Source of the DNA: JASFWK01 sp050049355
GTDB taxonomy: Bacteria; Chloroflexota; Anaerolineae; B4-G1; DUEL01
Assembly (NCBI GenBank): GCA_050049355.1
Contig: JASFWK010000001.1
Coordinates: 15,471-79,470, forward strand
DNA length: 64,000 nucleotides
Reading direction: 5' to 3'
Shown here in pieces: positions 24,914 through 32,196 of this stretch; position 1 is the stretch's first letter; the number at the start of each line of letters is the position of its first letter. Made by a program: the position numbers and the translations under genes. Below the pieces are notes generated by a model, which was not told the origin of the DNA, did no database searches, and worked only from the letters and a program-made list of their open reading frames with translations.

Positions 24914-25687
24914 CTAGTCCACTGCCTCTACGGCCGTGACGATCTCCAAGATGCCGTTAGAGAAGGGATGGTCGGGGTAGCGCAGGGAGAAGATGTCGGC
25001 AGAGGCCATACGGGCTACGTCCTCGGATAGGGGGAGAATGGTGGCTACCGGGCATGCGTAGGTCTCTTCGACGTGCTCACGCAGCTCGTCGAGGTCGAAG
25101 GAGGAGAGCGCTTTGTTGACTACCAGGAAGAGGCTAGGAACCTCCAGTTTGCGCGCCACGTCTACCGTCACCGCCGTCCCCTGGAAGTCCTGCTGATCGG
25201 GACGCAGGACGATGAGCAGGAGGTCGGAGATGGCGATCGAGAGCAGGGTCTCCTCATTCAACCCGGGGTGTGTGTCAATGAAGAGGTAGTCGAGGTCCAG
25301 CTTGTTGATGAGGGCCTGGAATCCGTCGTTGAGCAGGCCCACATCATACCCTTCTCTCAGGACGCGCGCGATTTCCCCCGCACGGAGGCTGGAGGGGATC
25401 AGATAGATGCCGCCGCTCATCAGTACTACCTCGCCCTTGCCGATCTGGGCACCCACATCGTAGGCGGTATCCTCAATCTCGCACTTGCCCCACAGATAGT
25501 CATTCAGCGCCTTATCTATCTTCTGCTCGTCCATTCCGAAGAGAACGTGGATGCCAGGGGACTGGATATCAGTGTCGATGACTCCTACGCGACTTCCCTT
25601 GCGGGCGAACTGGGATGCGACATTGGCGGTGATGTTGGACTTCCCCGTGCCGCCACGGAAGGAGTGGATAGAGATGATCTTGGACAT
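24914..25687 (-). CDS. ParA/MinD-type ATPase, 257 aa
   Basis: P-loop ATPase of the SIMIBI ParA/MinD/flagellar FlhG class, expected to dimerise on ATP and position or regulate a partner. Deviant Walker A FRGGTGKSN is at residues 10-18, with the signature Lys replaced by Arg11 (a form seen in a sub-branch that begins HSFRGGTGKSN). Switch I DTDIQSPG is at 38-45 and Walker B LDYLFIDTHPG mid-protein. No ParB gene or parS site is adjacent, arguing against chromosome partitioning. ATG at 25687 has AAGGAGAAG upstream. The neighbours (cNMP-binding protein upstream, zinc ribbon, winged helix, PrsW downstream) suggest a signalling role. Confidence 0.9.
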   Translation of the reverse strand: MSKIISIHSFRGGTGKSNITANVASQFARKGSRVGVIDTDIQSPGIHVLFGMDEQKIDKALNDYLWGKCEIEDTAYDVGAQIGKGEVVLMSGGIYLIPSSLRAGEIARVLREGYDVGLLNDGFQALINKLDLDYLFIDTHPGLNEETLLSIAISDLLLIVLRPDQQDFQGTAVTVDVARKLEVPSLFLVVNKALSSFDLDELREHVEETYACPVATILPLSEDVARMASADIFSLRYPDHPFSNGILEIVTAVEAVD

Positions 25688-25776
25688 AGGCTTCTCTTCT
25701 CCTTATGCTGTTGCCAAGGTGTTCCCTTCATAAGGGGGTCAATGAAGACCAGTGAGGCAAGCGGGCTGAGCCGGGC

Positions 25777-26502
25777 TCACTCCTCGGAGCGGCCCCGCAA
25801 GCTTCGTGCTCGGCGAGCCAGGTGCTGAAAATAGTCGGTTTCGGTGATCTCGGCTACCTGCTCCTGGCGTCTGTGCTCGTCGATTTGAATCTGGAGTTGA
25901 GCCACCTCCTGCCGCAGCTGTTCCTCTCGCTCCTGGACGGCCTTGACCATGCTCTTCACCGCGTCGGCCACGGCGGCCAGCGCCCGATCCGGCGTCTCCT
26001 CCGTATCCTGGATGCTCTTCATCGCCCGGTCGTACTGGCCCTCGGCCACCATCCGAGCCCACCGGCCCAGCCGCTCGACGTAGTCGGTCATATGGCGGGT
26101 GCGCTGGCTGAGCAGGCGAATGACGGCATTGGTCAGCGGGCGGGATGCGTGCACCTGGCTCAAGAAACTCTCTCGACGCAGGCGCCGGAGAACGGTGGGA
26201 CCGACGGCAGCCGCACTGGCAGAGCGCGGGTGATCGTCCACCAGGGCCAGTTCGCCAAAGGACTCGCCCGCCGTCAGGGTGTTGAGTGTGAGTTCCTGTC
26301 CTTCCTCGTCGAGGGTGAAGATGCGGATCTGACCCGACTCGATGATGTAGAAGGCATCGCCCGCATCGCCCCGGTGGAATAGGACCTCGCCGTCGGCCAG
26401 GCGCATCGTCGCCATCGCAGCCTGAAGCGACGCAGCCTCCTTGAATATGAGATTTCGTATGAGTGCCGCCTGATCCTTCATCGAAGATTGATGGTACACC
26501 AA
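25777..26502 (-). CDS. Cyclic-nucleotide-binding-domain protein with coiled-coil tail, 241 aa
   Basis: Sensor-like protein: a CRP-type cNMP-binding beta-barrel (about residues 15-135) without the usual DNA-binding helix-turn-helix. The barrel shows GEVLFHRGDAGDAFYIIESGQIRIF and the phosphate-binding cassette FGELALVDDHPRSASA, with the Arg that contacts the cyclic phosphate. The rest is helical and ends in a probable coiled coil (VQEREEQLRQEVAQLQIQIDEH). GTG at 26502 has AGAGGGGA upstream; an ATG at 26481 is the alternative. It opens the minus-strand operon with the ParA-like ATPase 89 nt downstream. An adenylate cyclase-domain protein is encoded at 54825, a potential source of ligand. Confidence 0.85.
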   Translation of the reverse strand: MVYHQSSMKDQAALIRNLIFKEAASLQAAMATMRLADGEVLFHRGDAGDAFYIIESGQIRIFTLDEEGQELTLNTLTAGESFGELALVDDHPRSASAAAVGPTVLRRLRRESFLSQVHASRPLTNAVIRLLSQRTRHMTDYVERLGRWARMVAEGQYDRAMKSIQDTEETPDRALAAVADAVKSMVKAVQEREEQLRQEVAQLQIQIDEHRRQEQVAEITETDYFQHLARRARSLRGRSEE

Positions 26503-26527
26503 GTCCCCTCTTAGAGCAAATCAAAGA

Positions 26528-26568
26528 AGCCACACCCGGCGGGGCGCTCCCCACCGCCGGATGTGGCT
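26528..26568 (-). terminator. Predicted terminator after the 26626-27585 surface-protein gene
   Basis: Fifteen-base arms 26528-26542 and 26554-26568 pair with one G-U on the minus strand and an 11-nt loop. TTCTTTGATTTG follows on the minus strand, a moderate U-rich tail. Confidence 0.65.
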
Positions 26569-26625
26569 CTGTGCAAGTCTCAAGCCTTGGGAGGTCTACA
26601 GACTCGCCATCCTATTCCCAGGAGG

Positions 26626-27585
26626 CTACAGGTTGCCCTTTCGCTCTCCTCGGGAGAGGGACAGACCGACTAAGACCAGCATCAGTCCAATGCCCATCAG
26701 AACCAGGCTCACAGTCGGTGCGATCCCCTGTCCTCCTCCGTCCGGCAGGAGTGGTTCCCCGGGGGTGGTGGGAGTGACTTCAGCCACCTCAGCTGGTGTC
26801 GCGGTGGGCTCAGATGGGGTCTCCTGTACGACCACAGTCGGTGGGACCGGCGAGCTCGTCGCCGTGGGCGGGATTGGCGTATCCTGCCCCACGATGGTTG
26901 CAGTTGCTGGCGGTGGAGTTTCGGTGGGCGGCACAGGGGTGTCGGTCGGCGGTGCTGTTGTGCTGGTCGGTGGCACGGGTGTGACGGTCGGCGAAGGAGG
27001 TGGGCTGGTTGGTGTAGGCGGGACCGGCGTATCCTGCCCCACGATGGTTGCAGTTGCCGGGGGCGGTGTGTCCGTGGGCGGCGCAGGGGTGTCAGTCGGC
27101 GGTGCTGTTGTGCTGGTTGGCGGCACCGGTGTGTTGGTCGGTGCTGCTGTGTTAGTTGGCGGCACAGGCGTGTCCGTAGGTGGCGCGGGTACTGGTTGGA
27201 TGAAGAACTCGGTGTGAGAGATAGCATGGCACTGGGCGCTTTCTTCGCAGTTGCGAGATGCGGTCGCAGAAGCGGATTCGATGCCGTTCACGCAGTACCC
27301 GGGCGACTGGCATCCGTTGGAGGTAAATGTCCATGTCCCTCCGCCGGACTGCGGGGAGCCGGCCTTGACAAGGACCTTACACACTTCATACCCCTCGGGT
27401 GCACTGTAGGTGTAGCTTGGGTCGGCGTTGTTTTCTTCCTTGTACGCCGACTGACACGTCTCCGCACCAGCGGCTCCAAAGATAGCGTGGCGCACCGTAG
27501 GCACAGTCAGAACAGTCCCTACTCCCCCAACCAGCAGTATGGCCAATAATATAATCGGAGCTCTCTGCGTCATCTTGCTCATCAT
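26626..27585 (-). CDS. Secreted surface protein: Cys-rich domain, Pro/Thr stalk, C-terminal membrane anchor, 319 aa
   Basis: Exported protein. Signal/anchor helix at residues 9-30, then a globular domain of about 90 residues with six or so cysteines (CQSAYKEENN, YEVCKVLVKAG, SNGCQSPGYCVNGI, CHAISHTEFFIQ). A long stalk of PPTDTPxPPT repeats runs from about 130 to 275, containing a duplicated 50-residue unit. It ends LLPDGGGQG, a hydrophobic helix and RGERKGNL, a layout like LPxTG-type anchors though the motif is not canonical. The N-terminal domain is shared with the 28242-30161 protein. ATG at 27585 follows AAGGAGG. The promoter matches that of the ECF sigma gene, so it is a likely regulon member. 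Confidence 0.85.
   Translation of the reverse strand: MMSKMTQRAPIILLAILLVGGVGTVLTVPTVRHAIFGAAGAETCQSAYKEENNADPSYTYSAPEGYEVCKVLVKAGSPQSGGGTWTFTSNGCQSPGYCVNGIESASATASRNCEESAQCHAISHTEFFIQPVPAPPTDTPVPPTNTAAPTNTPVPPTSTTAPPTDTPAPPTDTPPPATATIVGQDTPVPPTPTSPPPSPTVTPVPPTSTTAPPTDTPVPPTETPPPATATIVGQDTPIPPTATSSPVPPTVVVQETPSEPTATPAEVAEVTPTTPGEPLLPDGGGQGIAPTVSLVLMGIGLMLVLVGLSLSRGERKGNL
26876..27175. repeat. Direct repeat, about 150-bp period, in the surface-protein stalk
   Basis: Two adjoining copies begin GGCGTATCCTGCCCCACGA at 26876 and 27026. They encode the repeated stalk unit PPATATIVGQDTP plus PPTDTP blocks. The first 32 bases are identical in the two copies; later parts diverge. Confidence 0.75.
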
Positions 27586-28161
27586 TCGCCTACCTCCTTC
27601 TTGCTTGAGACAGTATCTCCCCCTTCTTCATTTCTGTTGATCTTGCGCTATTCCCTCGGCGGGCGGTCTCAATGCCTGGATCGGGTTCGGTTCCCTTCAT
27701 TACTATAGTCGTTTGAACAGGGAGAAAGGGGTCGCCGGTTCCGGACCGATGCTTCCGCGCGGCGAGTATTTCTCTCAGCCTCTCCTTGTCTGACCACAGC
27801 GGGTTAGCTGGACAGTGGGGAGGACGTCAATGGGTCAGCGGCTCGCCGCCGGTCGGCCGTATGGCTCTCATCCCTTATCTGGAAAGCCTGTGTCTGAGCA
27901 GAGAGTGAGGCAAACGGGGAAGGAGGCCGGTCACCGGGCGAGTCGTGTGGTTCCCTCTGCTTCTTCTCGATTATAATCAACCTCTGCGCAAATTGCAAGA
28001 GGTGAAGCAGAGTGGGCTCAGCCGGCGAGTTCAATTGATGGAGTGACTATCCCTGGGTATTGGATGATGGCTAGCCAGATGAGGGGGCTCGGCCGGAGAT
28101 GGTCAATACGACTGGCTTGCTTCCTGTGCCTGATGGACTTCGTTGTGCAGCTCAGGAATCG
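27586..28161. other. Intergenic region upstream of the 26626-27585 gene
   Basis: Contains the ECF-type promoter for the downstream surface protein, giving a leader of roughly 110 nt. A 76-codon minus-strand frame (27804-28034) lacks a ribosome site and is not called. No RNA gene recognised. Confidence 0.5.
27703..27736 (-). promoter_or_regulatory. Predicted ECF-sigma promoter of the surface-protein gene
   Basis: On the minus strand GGCGACCC (27729-27736), exactly 17 bases, CGACTATAG (27703-27711). The same two blocks at the same spacing precede the ECF sigma gene itself. Such sharing is the usual sign of an autoregulated ECF regulon. No sigma-70 hexamers fit here. Confidence 0.65.
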
Positions 28162-28201
28162 AAGATGCGCCCAGCTGTTTACTCCCCGCTGGGCGCATCT
28201 T
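28162..28201 (-). terminator. Perfect 14-bp hairpin downstream of the 28242-30161 gene
   Basis: Arms 28162-28175 and 28188-28201, 12-nt loop, located 41 nt past the stop codon on the minus strand. The tail is not U-rich, so efficiency is uncertain. Confidence 0.6.
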
Positions 28202-28241
28202 GAGGCCGCCTTCAGTCTCTGCCTGGCCGCTCAGTCTCTTG

Positions 28242-30161
28242 TCAGGCTTGCTTGCGGGCGCTGACGAGCCACCCTATCCCCAGGCCAGCGATCAGCATGA
28301 GCCCGCCTATGCCCAGGATGAGCATCCAGTTGGTGCCGGCACCTGTGGGCGGTTCCGCAGGTTCGGCGGGGCCCTCCGTCGGCGGTGCCACAGCGGACGT
28401 CGGCTCGGGCTCCCCAGGTTCTTCCTCTTCTTCCGTCAGCTCACCTACCTCCAGTGCCAAGCTGCCGTCTTCGGAGACTGGCCGCAGCAGCACGTTCTGC
28501 TCCGCGCTGTCCCGGTCGGTCAGTTGAACCACGTCTGTCGGATCCTCCACCGAGACGGAGTACAGTTCGAAGTCACCATCCCGGTCGGAGTGGAAGAGGA
28601 CTCGAAGGCCGTCGCAGTCCCACGAGGGAGCTTCGTCGGCAGCGGAGTCGTCGGTCAGGCGGACGAGCACATCGGTGGTGACGTTGTAGGCGTAGATCTC
28701 CTGATTGCCATCCCGATCGGACTGGAAGGCCAGCCACACGCCGTCCGGTGACCAGGAGGGCAGTAGGTCATCTCCATCGGACGAGGCTACCTCTGTCTCC
28801 TCGCTGCTCTCTAGATCCAGCAGGTAGAGGTCCCAGTTATCGTTTCTGTTGGAGACGTAGGCGATGAGCGAGCCGGTGGGGGACCAGACTGGGTCCTTCT
28901 CGTCGGCGGGGTTATCGCTGCGCTGAACCTCGTCGGTGCCGTTCGGCAGGATGGTGAAGATATCCCAATTGCCGTCTCGGTCCGATTGGAAGGTCAGTGC
29001 GGAGCCATCGGGGGCCCAGGCTGGATCGGCGTCATTGCCGAGGTCGGTGGTCACCTGGGACGGGCCCTCAGGCATACCTACGTCCAGCAAGAAGATCTCC
29101 CAGTTGCCGGTGCGGTCGGATTGGAAAGCCAGCGTGCCCGTGAGGCAGGTCGTCCCAATCTCGACGCAATCAGGCGACCAGACTGGATCGGTGTCGTTGG
29201 CTGGATCGTAGGTTCGCCGGGTCTGGTGGCGACCGAAGAAGTCCATGGTGTAGATCTCCCAGTTGCCGTCCCGGTCGGACTGGAAGGCGCTCCACCAGCC
29301 CTCTGCGGACAGAGAGGGGCCCAGGTCGCGGCCGGGGCTGTTCGTCAGGTTGACGATTCCCTCTTCACTCTCAATCGGAAGCCGCGCAAGATCCCAGTTG
29401 CCGGCCTCGTCGGTATGAAGGATCGGGACGGGAGGACAGGCCGGACAGGAGAGCACGACCGATGGGCGCTGCGGACAGGTGGGGCAGCCCGGAGGTGGAG
29501 GTGGGGCTTGTGTGGGGGTCAGCTGGGTGAGGAGGGGTGGTGTGGCGGTTGGCCGCGGCGGGCGAGTTGGGGTAGAAGGCGGGCTCGTAGGCGTCGATGT
29601 CTCCTGCACAACAACGGTCACGGTCACCGGCGGGGGGGTGCCGGTCGGTGGAACGGGTGTCCTGGTCGGCGGGGCGGGTGTGCTGGTAGGCGGGACGGGC
29701 GTGTTGGTAGGCGGGACGGGCGTGTTGGTAGGCGGCACCGGGGTGTTGGTAGGCGGTGCGGGCGTGTTGGTTGGCGGGGGCGGTGCTTCTTGGATAAAGA
29801 ACTCTACATGAGAGATGGCGTGACAATCTGGACCTTCTGGGCAGCTGCGGGAGCCGGATGCGGACCCGCCTCCAATTCCATTGGCACAGTAGCCCGGCGA
29901 CTGGCATCCGTTGCTGCCGAACGTCCAGCTATCTCGGCCAGCCTTGATCACGACCCTACACACGATGTAGCCTGCAGGCGCGGTGTAGCCGGAACTCGGA
30001 TCGGCTCCGGTTTCTTGTTTGTATGCAGACTGGCACGCCCCGCCGCCAGCGGCTCCGAAGAGGGCCTGACGCAGCCCTGGGACGGTTACGATGGCTACTA
30101 CTGCTCCAACCAGCAGCAGAGCTAGGATTCCGATAAGAGCTCTCTGGGTTCTCTTGCGCAT
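28242..30161 (-). CDS. Secreted surface protein: Cys-rich domain, Pro/Thr stalk, PD40/TolB-like propeller, membrane anchor, 639 aa
   Basis: Exported protein anchored at the C-terminus. After the signal helix (about 9-32) comes the same Cys-rich domain as in 26626-27585 (CQSAYKQETGADPS, IVCRVVIKAG, SNGCQSPGYCANGI, CHAISHVEFFIQ). A stalk of seven-residue PPTNTPV repeats follows, then a CPTCPQRP..CPACPP cysteine cluster and a beta-propeller of at least six PD40-like blades, each carrying AFQSDRDGNWEIY-type WD/TolB motifs. The end is Glu/Pro-rich, then a helix and VSARKQA. Propellers of this type bind proteins or glycans. ATG at 30161 with GGGAGGAGGAG. It may be read through from the sigma operon, as no ECF-type promoter was found in the 135-nt gap. 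Confidence 0.88.
   Translation of the reverse strand: MRKRTQRALIGILALLLVGAVVAIVTVPGLRQALFGAAGGGACQSAYKQETGADPSSGYTAPAGYIVCRVVIKAGRDSWTFGSNGCQSPGYCANGIGGGSASGSRSCPEGPDCHAISHVEFFIQEAPPPPTNTPAPPTNTPVPPTNTPVPPTNTPVPPTSTPAPPTRTPVPPTGTPPPVTVTVVVQETSTPTSPPSTPTRPPRPTATPPLLTQLTPTQAPPPPPGCPTCPQRPSVVLSCPACPPVPILHTDEAGNWDLARLPIESEEGIVNLTNSPGRDLGPSLSAEGWWSAFQSDRDGNWEIYTMDFFGRHQTRRTYDPANDTDPVWSPDCVEIGTTCLTGTLAFQSDRTGNWEIFLLDVGMPEGPSQVTTDLGNDADPAWAPDGSALTFQSDRDGNWDIFTILPNGTDEVQRSDNPADEKDPVWSPTGSLIAYVSNRNDNWDLYLLDLESSEETEVASSDGDDLLPSWSPDGVWLAFQSDRDGNQEIYAYNVTTDVLVRLTDDSAADEAPSWDCDGLRVLFHSDRDGDFELYSVSVEDPTDVVQLTDRDSAEQNVLLRPVSEDGSLALEVGELTEEEEEPGEPEPTSAVAPPTEGPAEPAEPPTGAGTNWMLILGIGGLMLIAGLGIGWLVSARKQA
29636..29782. 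repeat. Tandem repeat, 21-bp unit, about 7 copies, coding the PPTNTPV stalk
   Basis: Units of the type GTGTTGGTAGGCGGGACGGGC run head to tail; two central units are almost identical. The unit is a multiple of three, so copy-number change would lengthen or shorten the stalk without a frameshift. Confidence 0.85.
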
Positions 30162-30296
30162 TTCTCCTCCTCCCTTGTCTCAACCAGTGGGTTCTCGTTG
30201 TGCAGCGTTTCTTGGGGTGCCTCCGGCTCGACAGATGTTAGGCTTCCTCTGGATGTGGTTGGACCGTCCCAAGGAAGCCTCTTGCTCTCAAGCTGG

Positions 30297-31010
30297 TCAG
30301 GATCTGCGCTGGAAGTACAAGTACACGGCTGTGGCCACAGCGCCAAGCAGCAGCACGCCGATGCCGACCAGCAAGGGCCTGTTGATGATTGTCTGGTCCG
30401 GGACCGAGGTGGGTGCGGTGGTTGGTGGGGGCTGCGGGACCCGAGTGGCGGGGGCAGCCGCGATCTGCGCCGGGGTAGAAGCGTGAGTCTCCTGGGGGTG
30501 GGCGGGGGAGGGGCTGGGCGGCTGAGAGGTGCGTGAGGGGGATGGCGAGGGGGTCGACGAGGGAACGGGAAGTGGGGAGGAGGTCGGCGTGACCGGTAGC
30601 GCGGTAGGCGGCGGAGAGGTGGGAGCAGGCGGCGCCGAGGTCGGTGGCACGGTGCTCGTGGCTTGAACAGGCTCTACCTGCTGGGATTGCGGTGTGGGAG
30701 TGGGGACCGGGACCACCGGCGTACCGATCCGCCCGATTGGCACTGGCGTGGCGGCCGGCATGGTGGTGGGCTCGGGCGTGGGCGTGGTTGGAACAGGCGT
30801 TGCAGTGGATGGCTCAGATGTTGGTATGGATGGCGGGGGCGTAGAGGTGGATCCTTCCCGCGTCTCCGTGGCGGGCAGGGTCGTGGTGGGATTTGAAAGG
30901 AAGGCGCTCCCCTCGGTCCCCTGACCTAGCCCGAAGCTCGCGGCGAGCGCCGCGCCTACAAGAAGGATGCCGGCGGCGGTAATGAGCCGGAGGATCTGCG
31001 ATCGTTTCAT
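30297..31010 (-). CDS. Secreted Pro/Thr/Ser-rich membrane-anchored protein, 237 aa
   Basis: Almost entirely low-complexity: a signal/anchor helix (MKRSQILRLITAAGILLVGAAL), about 170 residues of Pro, Thr, Ser and Ala with no cysteine, and a C-terminal helix (LLVGIGVLLLGAVATAVYLYF) followed by QRRS. Such sequences form extended, often glycosylated wall-spanning stalks. ATG at 31010 is chosen because it opens the signal helix; the longer frame to 31262 lies antisense-like over the upstream gene. It starts 18 nt after the putative anti-sigma factor gene on the same strand, making it the third gene of the sigma operon and a probable target or sensor partner. Confidence 0.75.
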   Translation of the reverse strand: MKRSQILRLITAAGILLVGAALAASFGLGQGTEGSAFLSNPTTTLPATETREGSTSTPPPSIPTSEPSTATPVPTTPTPEPTTMPAATPVPIGRIGTPVVPVPTPTPQSQQVEPVQATSTVPPTSAPPAPTSPPPTALPVTPTSSPLPVPSSTPSPSPSRTSQPPSPSPAHPQETHASTPAQIAAAPATRVPQPPPTTAPTSVPDQTIINRPLLVGIGVLLLGAVATAVYLYFQRRS

Positions 31011-31027
31011 CAGTCTGTTTCCGTATC

Positions 31028-31456
31028 CTATCGCCGAGAGAGGAGCCAGAGGGCGATCAAGACCAGCGCCAGTGCAAGTACGATCGCTCCTGCCTTCCCA
31101 ACAACAGCTCCGGTGATATTCGCGCCACTCTCCGGCACCAGAAGCGCGGCGGCAATGGCCACCAGGATCAAGGCCGTGGCTGCTGCCCCGACCCAGCGCT
31201 TTGTGGGCCATCCGAGGGGCCATGTAAGGCGCTGACGCGCTGGAGCGTGCAGCCGCCTCCACTCCGCTGCGATGCGCCTTCGGAGTTTCCGACGCAGCTC
31301 CTCTGGAGTTGGCTGCGGACTGAGCGTCTGCGCCAGCAACTCAACGACATCGGCCAGCGGGGGACGTTCGCTTCCTTCTGACTCCGCCCGCCCCTCCAGC
31401 AGTGCGTCGGTGAAGGCTGCTAGTTCCTCGTCCTTCCTTCGCTCCTCTTCTCTCAT
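31028..31456 (-). CDS. Putative membrane anti-sigma factor, 142 aa
   Basis: The gene starts inside the last codons of the ECF sigma gene (4-nt overlap, coupled translation), the standard position of a cognate anti-sigma factor. The protein has a charged cytosolic N-terminal region (MREEERRKDEELAAFTDALLEGR, then a helical segment to about residue 75), followed by two hydrophobic helices (about 88-107 and 117-138) separated by a short PESGANITG loop. The His/Cys zinc motif of ZAS anti-sigma factors is absent, so it would belong to another class. Assignment rests on position and topology, not on a recognised domain. Confidence 0.7.
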   Translation of the reverse strand: MREEERRKDEELAAFTDALLEGRAESEGSERPPLADVVELLAQTLSPQPTPEELRRKLRRRIAAEWRRLHAPARQRLTWPLGWPTKRWVGAAATALILVAIAAALLVPESGANITGAVVGKAGAIVLALALVLIALWLLSRR

Positions 31457-31986
31457 TCGGCGTACCCTAGCTCCTGCGCTATTGCCGAGAGGGCCCGCCG
31501 GTAGCGGGACCTTGCAGCCTCATGCGAGATGTTCAAGACAGCGGCGATCTGTTTGAATGGCAAGCCTTCGGCAAAGCGCAGAAGAAGGATCTCCTGGTAG
31601 TCTGTTGGCAGACGCCGCAGGACTGTTCTCACAATTACGCGTCTCTCGAACCCCTCCGGTCTCACAAGACTGCTGGCTCCTGATCCGTTGAGAGGTATGA
31701 TGGATGGCCGACGGCCTCGACGGCGGTAGTAGTCTGCCACTTTGTGGCGTGCGATGTTAGAAAGCCATGTGCGAAAAAGGGACCTCCCCTGAAACCGCCG
31801 CAATCCTCGCAGCACTCCCACGAACACCTCTTGGGTTACATCCTCCACCGCCTCGGCTGGAAGCAGTGCCCGCAGGCGATTGTAGACGTAAGGCAGATAT
31901 CGGTCGCATAGGGTCTCAAAAGCCGCCCGATCACCCGACTGGGCCTTCTTTACGAGAACTCTGTCGGGAACCTTCTCGTCTTTCAT
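31453..31986 (-). CDS. ECF-type RNA polymerase sigma factor, 177 aa
   Basis: Alternative sigma factor of the sigma-70 extracytoplasmic-function class. Region 2 is clear (RAAFETLCDRYLPYVYNRL, DVTQEVFVGVLRGLRRFQG, RTWLSNIARHKVADYYRRRGR) and region 4 (LRRLPTDYQEILLLRFAEGLPFKQIAAVLNIS, ARSRYRRAL). It is followed by an overlapping membrane anti-sigma candidate and surface-protein genes. The ATG at 31986 is immediately downstream of an ECF-type promoter whose -10 ends four nt before it, and no alternative start codon lies in the first 13 codons, so the message may be leaderless. Promoter sharing with 26626-27585 suggests autoregulation. Confidence 0.95.
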   Translation of the reverse strand: MKDEKVPDRVLVKKAQSGDRAAFETLCDRYLPYVYNRLRALLPAEAVEDVTQEVFVGVLRGLRRFQGRSLFRTWLSNIARHKVADYYRRRGRRPSIIPLNGSGASSLVRPEGFERRVIVRTVLRRLPTDYQEILLLRFAEGLPFKQIAAVLNISHEAARSRYRRALSAIAQELGYAE

Positions 31987-31989
31987 ATT

Positions 31990-32023
31990 CTATAGTCGCT
32001 GAGGTAGTCCGGTTTGGGTCGCC
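31990..32023 (-). promoter_or_regulatory. Predicted autoregulated ECF promoter of the sigma operon
   Basis: On the minus strand GGCGACCC (32016-32023), 17 bases, CGACTATAG (31990-31998). Identical blocks and spacing to 27703-27736. Transcription should start at or next to the sigma ATG. Confidence 0.65.
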
Positions 32024-32196
32024 ATCTCGGTGCCAGAATTCTGGGATTCTCTCAATTGTATGTGTGTGTCGCGACTGAGCTGAATAGGCAGCCACTCCCA
32101 TCCATTCTTGGTCCCACCGGGATGCGCTTGCAGGTTCCTTCCACTGTGTTTCCAGGTCCCGTCGCTGAGATGCCTGGCACGCGGTCGAGCAAGAAC

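Noticed and set aside
24914..25687. Chromosome or plasmid partition locus (ParA)
   Set aside because: No ParB gene or parS-like palindromes nearby; neighbours are signalling proteins.
29636..29782. Regular short DNA repeats resembling a CRISPR array
   Set aside because: The repeats are contiguous with no spacers and translate in frame as the PPTNTPV stalk.
28986..30125. Long plus-strand frame (379 codons) opposite the propeller protein
   Set aside because: It is an antisense shadow of a GC-rich repetitive gene; composition is Gly/Arg-rich and the minus-strand protein is clearly the real product.
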